NCBI GenBank assembly: GCA_945910975.1
Contig: CAMDZY010000028.1
Span: forward strand, 1-13,538
Source of the DNA: an uncultured Clostridia bacterium
GTDB taxonomy: Bacteria > Bacillota > Clostridia > Oscillospirales > Oscillospiraceae
Length of the DNA stretch: 13,538 nt
Direction of reading: 5' to 3'
Positions 1 through 6,212 of the stretch are shown here, in pieces. Position numbers and translations under genes: made by a program. The notes under the pieces are model-generated. The model did no database searches. It worked only from the letters and a program-made list of their open reading frames with translations, and was not told the origin of the DNA. The first letter of the stretch is position 1; each line of letters starts with the position of its first letter.

Positions 1-917
1 AGGACGGGCGGATCACCCTCATCGCCTCCACCACGGAAAACCCCTATTTCTGCGTATTCAACGCCATTCTCAGCCGCTCCACCGTGTTTGAGTTCAAGCC
101 GATTTCGGCATCGGCCGCGTTGGTGATGGTCAAGCGTGCCGTGGAGTATATGCGCCAAAAGAACGCGTTACAGGTCACGGTAGAGGATGGCGCGCTGGAA
201 TGGATCGCGCAGTCCTGTGGCGGCGATATCCGAAAGGCGCTCAATGCGGTGGAGGTATTGTTTTGCGCGGGGGGAATTGATGCAAACCGGCTGGAAATTA
301 CACTCGAGGATGCAAAAAGCGTCACGCAAAAGTCCTCCATGCGCTATGACCGCGCCGGCGACAATCACTATGACTGCCTGTCCGCCCTAATGAAATCCAT
401 CCGCGGCTCCGACCCGGATGCAGCGATCTATTATCTGGCACGGTTTTTGGAGGTGGGCGATTTGCCTGCCGCCTGCCGCAGAATTTTGTGCTCGGCGTGT
501 GAAGATATCGGCCTGGCCTATCCGCAGGCGATCCCCATCGTCAAGGCCTGTGTGGACAGCGCGTTGCAGCTGGGGCTGCCGGAAGCGCGGCTGCCCTTGG
601 CGGATGCGGTGATTTTGCTGGCAACTGCGCCGAAGTCCAATTCCGGCTACAGCGCCATTGCCGCCGCGCAGGCAGATATCAAGGCGGGAAAAATCGGTGA
701 TATTCCGCGTCACCTGCAAAATGTCCACGCCGACGGCACCGGCTTTGAGCGCGAACAAGGCTATTTGTACCCGCACGAGTTTGCCAATCACTGGGTACAG
801 CAGCAGTACTTGCCCGATGTGGTGAAAGATGCGCAGTATTATCACTACGGCGACAATAAATTTGAGCAGACGTGTAAGGCCTACTGGGATAAGGTAAAGC
901 CCACGAACAGGAGGTGA
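1..917 (+). CDS. rarA: Replication-associated recombination protein A (RarA/MgsA), 5' end missing
   Basis: This is the C-terminal part (about 304 residues) of the RarA/MgsA AAA+ ATPase, which acts at stalled replication forks. The gene runs off the left edge and is open from base 3. The first visible residues (GRITLIASTTENPYF, then NAILSRS) are the family's sensor-1/arginine-finger region. The GTG at 84 is an internal Val codon, not a start. The AAA lid (SCGGDIRKALNAVE) and the MgsA C-terminal domain follow, with ACEDIGLAYP, KSNSGYSAI and near the end YLYPHEFANHWVQQQYLPD, a hallmark of RarA. Family members are about 420-450 residues, so roughly 130-140 N-terminal residues including Walker A lie outside the window. 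The stop overlaps the ribosome binding site of the next gene, so the two are probably co-transcribed. No frame damage is seen in the visible part. Confidence 0.95.
   Translation, partial: DGRITLIASTTENPYFCVFNAILSRSTVFEFKPISASAALVMVKRAVEYMRQKNALQVTVEDGALEWIAQSCGGDIRKALNAVEVLFCAGGIDANRLEITLEDAKSVTQKSSMRYDRAGDNHYDCLSALMKSIRGSDPDAAIYYLARFLEVGDLPAACRRILCSACEDIGLAYPQAIPIVKACVDSALQLGLPEARLPLADAVILLATAPKSNSGYSAIAAAQADIKAGKIGDIPRHLQNVHADGTGFEREQGYLYPHEFANHWVQQQYLPDVVKDAQYYHYGDNKFEQTCKAYWDKVKPTNRR
909..914 (+). promoter_or_regulatory. Ribosome binding site of the DUF951 gene, inside the end of rarA
   Basis: A perfect AGGAGG ends one base before the rarA stop codon and lies 7 nt upstream of the ATG at 922. 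It fixes the start of the small downstream gene and suggests translational coupling with rarA. Confidence 0.85.
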
Positions 918-921
918 GCGC

Positions 922-1107
922 ATGGATGTGCGTTTGGAGGACATTCTGGTGATGAAAAAAGCCCATCCGTGTGGCAGCAACCGCTGGCGGGTGTTGCGCA
1001 CGGGGATGGATTTCCGGCTCAAATGCTGCGGCTGCGGGCATGAGGTCATGCTGCCCCGCGCCAAGGCAGAAAAAAATATCCGGCAGATCGTCCGTGACGA
1101 AAAATAA
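922..1107 (+). CDS. DUF951 domain-containing small protein (61 aa)
   Basis: This 61-residue protein matches the DUF951 (PF06107) pattern along its whole length: MDVRLEDI, MKKAHPCGSNRW, VLRTGMDFRLKC, CGCGHEVMLPR. The family is typically 60-70 residues, widespread in Firmicutes and of unknown biochemical role. Three features recur across it: the HPCGSN motif, the CxxCGH-like cysteine cluster (CCGCGHEVMLPR) and a basic C-terminus. The cysteines and His could bind zinc and the MLPR tail could contact nucleic acid, but that is inference. The gene starts 4 nt after rarA with its own AGGAGG and ends before a strong terminator, so rarA and this gene form the tail of one operon. The call is secure at family level; the function is unknown. 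Confidence 0.92.
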   Translation: MDVRLEDILVMKKAHPCGSNRWRVLRTGMDFRLKCCGCGHEVMLPRAKAEKNIRQIVRDEK

Positions 1108-1173
1108 TTCGACGTCCTGTGTGGATCTGTCGGCGGTTTCGCGGCAATTGTTGGTCAAAGTAGGGGATTCCCC

Positions 1174-1216
1174 AAAAAACAGGTCACTTTTCCATCTGGA
1201 AAGTGACCTGTTTTTT
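1174..1216 (+). terminator. Intrinsic terminator after the rarA-DUF951 operon
   Basis: A 17-bp uninterrupted stem pairs 1174-1190 with 1200-1216 around a 9-nt loop whose ends can add two more G-C pairs. It ends in a six-T run, and the matching A-run at the 5' side makes it work on both strands. It isolates rarA-DUF951 from spoIIGA, which begins only 43 nt downstream. Confidence 0.9.
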
Positions 1217-1245
1217 CATGCTTGTCCTGTATACTGTTGGCAGAC

Positions 1246-1251
1246 AGGAGG
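1246..1251 (+). promoter_or_regulatory. Ribosome binding site that selects a TTG start for spoIIGA
   Basis: AGGAGG lies 8 nt upstream of TTG at 1260. The open frame extends further left to 1203, but that extension lies inside the terminator hairpin and has no ribosome binding site. TTG followed by TVYIDAVFLLN matches the usual SpoIIGA N-terminus. Confidence 0.8.
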
Positions 1252-1259
1252 GAGCAGGG

Positions 1260-2243
1260 TTGACGGTTTATATTGATGCGGTGTTCCTACTCAACTGGCT
1301 GATCAACGTGCTGCTGCTGCACGCAGCGGCGCGGCTTCGCGGCAGTGCGCTGACGCGGGGACGGTTTTGGGCAGCGGGCGCGCTTGGCGCAGTGTATGCG
1401 GTGTGCTGCTATTTGCCGGGATTGGCGTTTTTGCAGAGCTGGACGGTCAAGCTGTTGGTGCTGGCGGTGATGCTGGTGGCGGCGTTTGGCCTGAAGCGGC
1501 AGACAGTGAGCAGCGGCGTGATATTTTTGACGCTGGCGATTGGTTTGTGCGGTCTGGTCTATTTTGTGGCAACGGTGCTGATGGGGGTACATATGCCGAT
1601 CGGCGGGATTTATCCGGTTACATTTTCGGAGCTTCTGCTGACGGCGGCGCTGGCGTATATTGGCGGCAGGGTGGTGATGGAGCGAACCGCCGTTCGCCCG
1701 ACCGAACGGCTCTATCCCGTGCAGCTGACGCTTGGCGAGAGTACCGTGCGCTTTTTTGCGCTACATGACACCGGAAATTCTCTGCGCGACCCGGTTTCCG
1801 GCACGGCCATGGCGGTGGTCAGCGCGGAAGCACTGGGACAGGTGCTGGGACGCGAAACGCTGCGCGCCCTGCGGCATCAGGATTTGCAGACGGCAGTGCA
1901 GCGCCTTGCGCCCTATCGCGCCCGGCTGATCCCTTACCGCGCCGTGGGGGTGTCCGGCGGGCTGCTCGTGGCGATTCGCTGCACACAACTGCAAATCGGA
2001 AAGCAAGTGCGAACAAACGCGTTGATTGCCCTGTCCCCGACGCCGGTCAGCGACCGGGGCGATTATGCGGCTTTGATAGGAGGAAGAATGGATGAAACAA
2101 AATCCCATGGAAAAACTTTTTTACAGAATTTGCAAGCTCGCCGCGCCGAAAATCATGTACATCGGCGGAGCGGATGTGCTGCCGCCCCCGCTGAAGGGCG
2201 CACAGGAGCAGCAGGCACTGCGGCAGATGGCGGCCGGCGATGA
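1260..2243 (+). CDS. spoIIGA: SpoIIGA, sporulation sigma-E factor-processing protease
   Basis: SpoIIGA is the membrane-embedded aspartic protease (peptidase family U4) that cleaves the pro-peptide of sigma-E in the mother cell after SpoIIR signalling from the forespore. From the TTG start the product is 327 residues. The N-terminal half is hydrophobic with about five predicted membrane segments, starting with TVYIDAVFLLNWLINVLLL. The cytoplasmic protease domain carries the catalytic HDTGNSLRDP motif (Asp170) and reaches a family-like end at DYAALIGG near residue 275. The frame then has no stop until 2241-2243, adding about 51 Arg/Ala/Gly-rich residues that overlap sigE and look like out-of-frame sigE translation. 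The family is usually about 280-310 residues, so the tail is probably non-functional or reflects a lost stop. The downstream partner is sigE, its substrate. Confidence 0.9.
   Translation: MTVYIDAVFLLNWLINVLLLHAAARLRGSALTRGRFWAAGALGAVYAVCCYLPGLAFLQSWTVKLLVLAVMLVAAFGLKRQTVSSGVIFLTLAIGLCGLVYFVATVLMGVHMPIGGIYPVTFSELLLTAALAYIGGRVVMERTAVRPTERLYPVQLTLGESTVRFFALHDTGNSLRDPVSGTAMAVVSAEALGQVLGRETLRALRHQDLQTAVQRLAPYRARLIPYRAVGVSGGLLVAIRCTQLQIGKQVRTNALIALSPTPVSDRGDYAALIGGRMDETKSHGKTFLQNLQARRAENHVHRRSGCAAAPAEGRTGAAGTAADGGRR
2078..2083 (+). promoter_or_regulatory. Ribosome binding site of sigE
   Basis: AGGAGG sits 8 nt before the sigE ATG at 2092 and lies inside the open spoIIGA frame. Another ATG at 2088 is in the spoIIGA frame, is only 4 nt after the motif, and gives no recognisable protein. 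Confidence 0.8.
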
Positions 2244-2802
2244 GGATGCAAAAAAGCTGCTGATCGAGCACAATTTGCGCTTGGTCGTCTATATTGCCCG
2301 CCGATTTGAAAATACCGGCGTCAATTTGGAAGATCTGATTTCCATCGGCACCATCGGTCTGATGAAAGCCATCAGCACCTTTCAGCCCGACCGCAACATC
2401 AAGCTGGCAACCTATTCCTCACGGTGCATTGAAAATGAAATTTTGATGCACATCCGAAAAATTTCCGGGCAGAAGGTGGAGATTTCCCTCGATGAGCCGA
2501 TCAACACCGACTGGGACGGCAACGAGCTGTTGTTATCGGACGTGCTTGGCACGGAATCGGACGTGGTGATGCGCCCTCTGGAGGAAAACGTGGAATACCA
2601 ACTGCTGCACGATGCCTTGGAGCGCCTGCCGGAACGGGACAAGTCGATTGTGATGATGCGCTACGGCCTGGGCGGCAAAAAGGAAAAAACACAAAAAGAG
2701 GTCGCCGATGACCTTGGTATTTCCCAATCTTACATTTCAAGATTAGAAAAACGCATCATGCTCCGCCTGCGCCGCGAGATCTCCCGCCAGATGAGCGGTT
2801 AA
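2092..2802 (+). CDS. sigE: RNA polymerase sporulation sigma factor SigE (pro-sigma-E)
   Basis: SigE directs early mother-cell transcription during sporulation. The 236-residue product aligns by eye with Bacillus subtilis sigma-E over its whole length. A short pro-peptide (about residues 1-22) precedes YIGGADVLPPPL, the SpoIIGA-processed region; by analogy cleavage should fall near Met22-Tyr23. Region 2 spans about 61-122 (NLRLVVYIARRFENTGVNLEDLISIGTIGL, written here as the span of its start and end motifs NLRLVVYIAR and SIGTIGL), with the -10 recognition part ending in SRCIENEILMHIR. The linker has DEPINTDWDGNELLLSDVLGT. The region 4 helix-turn-helix is at about 200-227 (TQKEVADDLGISQSYISRLEK). 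The gene directly follows its protease gene spoIIGA, as in other Firmicutes. sigG, often next, is absent: a strong stem-loop and a convergent gene follow. Confidence 0.97.
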   Translation: MKQNPMEKLFYRICKLAAPKIMYIGGADVLPPPLKGAQEQQALRQMAAGDEDAKKLLIEHNLRLVVYIARRFENTGVNLEDLISIGTIGLMKAISTFQPDRNIKLATYSSRCIENEILMHIRKISGQKVEISLDEPINTDWDGNELLLSDVLGTESDVVMRPLEENVEYQLLHDALERLPERDKSIVMMRYGLGGKKEKTQKEVADDLGISQSYISRLEKRIMLRLRREISRQMSG

Positions 2803-2810
2803 AAACTTTA

Positions 2811-2862
2811 AAAGCGCCTTGCAGAGTTTGCCGCTATGTCGGCGAACTCTGCAAGGCACTTT
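2811..2862. terminator. Bidirectional stem-loop between convergent sigE and aminotransferase genes
   Basis: Arms 2811-2833 and 2840-2862 pair over 23 bp with two internal mismatches or wobbles and a 6-nt loop. A-rich sequence flanks one side and a T-run the other, so it can end transcription of sigE on + and of the aminotransferase gene on -. Confidence 0.85.
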
Positions 2863-2915
2863 TCGACAGGCTGCGGCGGTACAGCACAGGCTGCACCGCC
2901 GCTCGTTTACATGAT

Positions 2916-4199
2916 TTATTTTTGCAGCAGTTTTTCCAGTGCGGACAGCTTCAGGCAGGTGCATAAAACAGCGATAGCCTGTTCCAGTTCTTCCACGGGG
3001 GGCAGGCTCGGCGCGATGCGGATGTTGCTGTCGTGCGGGTCTTTGCCCAGAGGGTAGGTCGCGCCGGCAGACGTCATGACAACGCCGGCCTGGCGGCACA
3101 GCTCCAATGTGCGTTTGGCAGTGCCGGGCATGGCGTCCAGAGAAATAAAGTAGCCGCCGGTGGGCTTTTGCCACGTGGCAATGCCAAGCGGCGCAATTTC
3201 CCGCTCCAACGCATCCAGCACGGCATGGAACTTGGGCGCCAAAATCGCAGCATGGCGCTTCATCAGTGCCAATGTGTGCGCTTTGTCCTGCAAATAGCGC
3301 ACATGGCGCAGCTGATTGACCTTATCATAGCTGATGATCTCCACGCCAAGAAGCGTTTGCATATACTGCAATTGTTCCTCTGACGTTGCAAAACACGCCA
3401 CACCTGCGCCGGGGAATGTGATTTTCGATGTGGATGCAAATTCAAACACCATATCCGCATTGCCGTTTTCGCGGCAGAGCGTCAAAATATCGCGGAACGG
3501 GATAAAGTCGCCCTCGAACTCGTGAACACAGTACGCATTGTCCCACATCAGCACAAAATCCGGCGCAGCGTGTTGCAGGCGGGCGATGCGGTCAATGGTG
3601 GCATCGGAATATGTAATGCCCTGTGGGTTGGAGTATTTGGGGACGCACCACATACCCTTGACCATCGGGTCTGCCGCCCAGCGTTCCACCAAGTCCATAT
3701 CCGGCCCCTCCGGCGTCATGGGTATGGGGATCATCTCCATGCCGAAGGACTCGGAAATTTTGAAATGTCGGTCATAGCCCGGCACAGGGCAGAGGAATTT
3801 AACAATCTCCTCCTTGCACCACGGGCGGGGCGAGTGCAGCAGTCCGTGTGTATAGGCTTTGGAAATGACACTGTACATCAAGCTCAAGCTGGCGTTGCCG
3901 CCGACAAAAACCTCTTCCGGACGCGTGCCGAGCAGCTCGGCAAACAGCTTGCGTGCAGACGGCATACCGGCCAACTGTCCGTAATTCCGGGCATCGAAGC
4001 CGTCAAGGTTGAAATCTTCCGCAGCCGGATAATTTAAAATGTCATTCACCAAATCCAGCTGCGCTTTGCCCGGCTTGCCGCGCGACATATCCAGGTGAAG
4101 ATTTTTGGCTTTGAGCGCAGCATACGCGGCGCGGACGTGGGACAATTCCTCATTCAGCGCCTGCGGCGTGCGTTCGGAATACGGCAAAACTGCTTGCAT
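2916..4199 (-). CDS. PLP-dependent aminotransferase, aspartate aminotransferase-like (PF12897 type)
   Basis: This 427-residue fold-type I aminotransferase belongs to the PF12897 group that includes Corynebacterium AspT and proteins annotated as alanine-glyoxylate or MocR-like transaminases. Visible landmarks are LDMSRGKPGKAQLDL near residue 36, the cofactor-phosphate region GGNASLSLM near 100, CVPKYSNPQG at about 185-194 (Asn191), DNAY at 220-223 for the PLP ring, and STSKITFPGAG with the Schiff-base Lys259. It probably moves an amino group between aspartate or a related amino acid and 2-oxoglutarate in the cytoplasm. Substrate choice cannot be read from sequence. The length is normal for the group. 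An AAAGGGG ribosome binding site precedes the ATG at 4199, and a consensus promoter lies upstream. It is a single-gene unit, convergent with sigE and divergent from the ymdB operon. Confidence 0.93.
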   Translation of the reverse strand: MQAVLPYSERTPQALNEELSHVRAAYAALKAKNLHLDMSRGKPGKAQLDLVNDILNYPAAEDFNLDGFDARNYGQLAGMPSARKLFAELLGTRPEEVFVGGNASLSLMYSVISKAYTHGLLHSPRPWCKEEIVKFLCPVPGYDRHFKISESFGMEMIPIPMTPEGPDMDLVERWAADPMVKGMWCVPKYSNPQGITYSDATIDRIARLQHAAPDFVLMWDNAYCVHEFEGDFIPFRDILTLCRENGNADMVFEFASTSKITFPGAGVACFATSEEQLQYMQTLLGVEIISYDKVNQLRHVRYLQDKAHTLALMKRHAAILAPKFHAVLDALEREIAPLGIATWQKPTGGYFISLDAMPGTAKRTLELCRQAGVVMTSAGATYPLGKDPHDSNIRIAPSLPPVEELEQAIAVLCTCLKLSALEKLLQK

Positions 4200-4235
4200 A
4201 ATAAATCCCCTTTCAGATCGATACGATTTTCCTCT

Positions 4236-4264
4236 ATTTTACCAGTCTGCGCCACCGCTGTCAA
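4236..4264 (-). promoter_or_regulatory. Sigma-A-type promoter of the aminotransferase gene
   Basis: Read on the - strand, a perfect TTGACA (4264-4259) is followed after exactly 17 bp by TAAAAT (4241-4236). This lies 36 nt upstream of the ATG. It is a near-consensus housekeeping promoter, so the gene is probably well expressed during growth. Confidence 0.85.
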
Positions 4265-4296
4265 CGGATTTTGCACGAAGTTTGGCAAGAATTCTA

Positions 4297-4325
4297 TTGT
4301 CTTTCCCGCAGAAATTGCGTATAAT
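4297..4325 (+). promoter_or_regulatory. Sigma-A-type promoter of the ymdB-yhaO-yhaN operon
   Basis: TTGTCT (4297-4302), a 17-bp spacer and a perfect TATAAT (4320-4325) stand 29 nt upstream of the ATG at 4355. GGGAGG (4344-4349) is the ribosome binding site. The -35 box is about 32 bp from that of the divergent aminotransferase promoter, so the two could influence each other. Confidence 0.85.
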
Positions 4326-4354
4326 ATGGATAAAAAGAGCTGTGGGAGGTCGTT

Positions 4355-5131
4355 ATGGAATTTTGTGTGTTAGCTGTTGGCGATGTGGTTGCGCCAAGCG
4401 GCGTGAAATTTTTAACCAGACATTTGCCGACGCTCCGGCGGCATTATGGGGTCGATTTTTGTGTGGTGAACGGGGAAAATGCAGCCGTACTCGGCTTATT
4501 TCCCTCGCAGGCGGACGAAATTTTCGGTGCCGGTGCCGATGTCATTACAATGGGGAATCACACCTGGGGAAAACGAGATATTGTTTCCTATATGGATGAT
4601 TGCCCCTATATCTTGCGTCCTGCCAACTTCCCGCCGCAACAGCCCGGTATCGGTTGGCGGCTGTATGACAGCAAGGCCGGACAGGTGGCGGTGATTGATT
4701 TGATTGGCCGGGTCGCCATGGATTACACGCCGGACAACCCCTTTTTGTGCGTGGAGCGGATTTTGAAGCAGCTGGACACCAAATTGATTTTTGTGGAACT
4801 TCACGCCGAAGCAACCTCGGAAAAGCTGGCAATGGGCTATATGCTCGACGGCAGAGTGTCCGCTGTTTGGGGAACGCACACCCATGTGCCAACCGCCGAC
4901 CATCAGATTTTACCAAAAGGAACCGGTTACGTGACAGACTTGGGCATGACCGGCCCTCGCTTTTCGGTGCTTGGCATCAAGCCAGAGCTGTCCATCCGCA
5001 AATTCCGGGGCGATCTGCCCAGCCGCTATGAACCTGCGCCCGGTGAGTGCAAGCTGGAGGGCGCACTGTTCACCGTGGACACGGCGAGCGGACTTTGCAC
5101 CAATGTGGAAAGGTTGATGATTCATGATTAA
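4355..5131 (+). CDS. ymdB: YmdB-family metallophosphoesterase (TIGR00282), 2',3'-cyclic-nucleotide phosphodiesterase
   Basis: This 258-residue dinuclear metallophosphoesterase matches the YmdB/TIGR00282 family (about 260-265 residues). In Bacillus subtilis YmdB hydrolyses 2',3'-cyclic nucleotides and influences biofilm and motility decisions. All expected metal ligands are visible: Asp10 in VGDVV, Glu41-Asn42 in NGENAA, Asn68-His69 in GNHTW, His150 in ELHAEATSEK, and His175/His177 in GTHTHVPTAD. The glycine-rich turn after ENAA is less canonical (VLGL rather than GGxG), and ELHAEA replaces the commoner DFHAEA. No signal peptide or membrane segment is seen, so it is cytoplasmic. In many Firmicutes ymdB lies beside rny (RNase Y). 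Here it heads an operon with yhaO- and yhaN-like genes, and its end overlaps yhaO by 8 nt. Confidence 0.94.
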   Translation: MEFCVLAVGDVVAPSGVKFLTRHLPTLRRHYGVDFCVVNGENAAVLGLFPSQADEIFGAGADVITMGNHTWGKRDIVSYMDDCPYILRPANFPPQQPGIGWRLYDSKAGQVAVIDLIGRVAMDYTPDNPFLCVERILKQLDTKLIFVELHAEATSEKLAMGYMLDGRVSAVWGTHTHVPTADHQILPKGTGYVTDLGMTGPRFSVLGIKPELSIRKFRGDLPSRYEPAPGECKLEGALFTVDTASGLCTNVERLMIHD

Positions 5132-6212
5132 GTTTGTTCACGCGGCGGATTTGCATCTGGATTCGCCGTTTCAGAGCTTGCCGCCGGAAAAGGCGACCGC
5201 ATTGCGTCAGGAGCAGCGGACACTTGTCGAGGAGCTGATTTCCCTGTGCAACACGCAGCAGGCGGATCTCTTGCTGCTTGGCGGCGATTTGTTCGATTCG
5301 GCCGGCGTGCTCCGGCAGACGGTAGAAGGGCTACAGCGCGCATTTGCCGGATGTCGGGCACAGATTTTCATTGCGCCCGGCAACCATGACTTTGTCGCGC
5401 CCGGCTCACCGTGGCTGCGGGAAGGCTGGCCGGAGAATGTACATATTTTTTTGGATTCTGCCATTTCAGCGGTCGATTTGCCCGACCTTGGCTGCCGGGT
5501 CTACGGTGCGGCGTTCACCGCAACCAATTGCCCCGCACTGCTGGAAAACTTCCGGGTAGCGGACGCTTCTTTGTGCAATATTATGGTGCTTCATGGCGAT
5601 GCGCAGCAGAGCAATTCCCCCTACAACCCCATTTCCACCGCGCAAATCGCCCAAAGTGGGCTGGATTATCTGGCGTTGGGGCATATTCACAGCTACAGCG
5701 GCGCACTGCGTGCCGGAACAACGACCTATGCCTGGCCGGGCTGCACGATGGGGCGCGGTTTCGATGAAACCGGCGAAAAGGGCGTGATTTGCGGGACGCT
5801 GGACAATGGACAATGCAGCATTCGCTTTCTGCCGCTGGCAAAGCGGCACTATGTGATCGCATCCGTTCGGGTCGGGGACGACCCGCTTCAATCCGTTGTG
5901 GCGCAGCTTCCCTCCAACACGCAAACGGATTGCTACCGGATCCTTCTGACCGGCGAAGCGGACAGCCTGGATTTGCGCGCGCTGCGGCAAGCACTGGAGC
6001 CACGGTTTTTCAGTCTGGATTTGCGCGACGAAACCACGCCCAGCGTGGATCTGTGGGCAAACTGCGGCGAAAACTCACTGGAGGGTCTGTTTTTGCAGAG
6101 CCTTATGGACGAATTGGATAAGACCACGGATGATACGCAGCGCAGGCTGTTGCAACAGGCCGCGCGCCTTGGGCTGGATCTGCTGGAAGGACGGGAGGTG
6201 TTGATGCCGTGA
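5124..6212 (+). CDS. yhaO: YhaO-like DNA repair metallophosphoesterase (SbcD/Mre11-type)
   Basis: This 362-residue calcineurin-like phosphoesterase has SbcD/Mre11 features: HAADLHLDSPF (Asp9, His11), GGDLFDS (Asp55), PGNHDFV (Asn87, His88), LHGD (His157) and LGHIHSY (His187, His189). The early spacing and length fit the YhaO subgroup rather than classical SbcD. The nuclease core covers roughly residues 1-230 and a C-terminal capping or partner-binding region fills the rest. It probably forms a complex with the downstream YhaN-like ATPase and processes DNA ends or structures. That role is inferred from Mre11-Rad50/SbcCD homology. The ATG overlaps the end of ymdB by 8 nt and the stop overlaps the next GTG start as GTGA, so translation is coupled. 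Confidence 0.92.
   Translation: MIKFVHAADLHLDSPFQSLPPEKATALRQEQRTLVEELISLCNTQQADLLLLGGDLFDSAGVLRQTVEGLQRAFAGCRAQIFIAPGNHDFVAPGSPWLREGWPENVHIFLDSAISAVDLPDLGCRVYGAAFTATNCPALLENFRVADASLCNIMVLHGDAQQSNSPYNPISTAQIAQSGLDYLALGHIHSYSGALRAGTTTYAWPGCTMGRGFDETGEKGVICGTLDNGQCSIRFLPLAKRHYVIASVRVGDDPLQSVVAQLPSNTQTDCYRILLTGEADSLDLRALRQALEPRFFSLDLRDETTPSVDLWANCGENSLEGLFLQSLMDELDKTTDDTQRRLLQQAARLGLDLLEGREVLMP

Noticed and set aside
387..1064. 225-codon open frame on the - strand opposite rarA and the DUF951 gene
   Set aside because: No recognisable motif or ribosome binding site, and it covers two conserved genes on the other strand.
1107..1132. Possible Spo0A box (TTCGACG at 1108-1114) upstream of spoIIGA
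   Set aside because: It matches 6 of 7 bases but lies before the strong terminator at 1174-1216, so a promoter there could hardly serve spoIIGA. A seven-base match is also weak.
1203..1259. Upstream extension of spoIIGA to GTG 1203
   Set aside because: It starts inside a terminator stem and has no ribosome binding site; TTG 1260 has AGGAGG and a family-like N-terminus.
3522..4037. 171-codon + strand frame inside the aminotransferase gene
   Set aside because: It is antisense to a clear PLP enzyme and encodes no family-like sequence.
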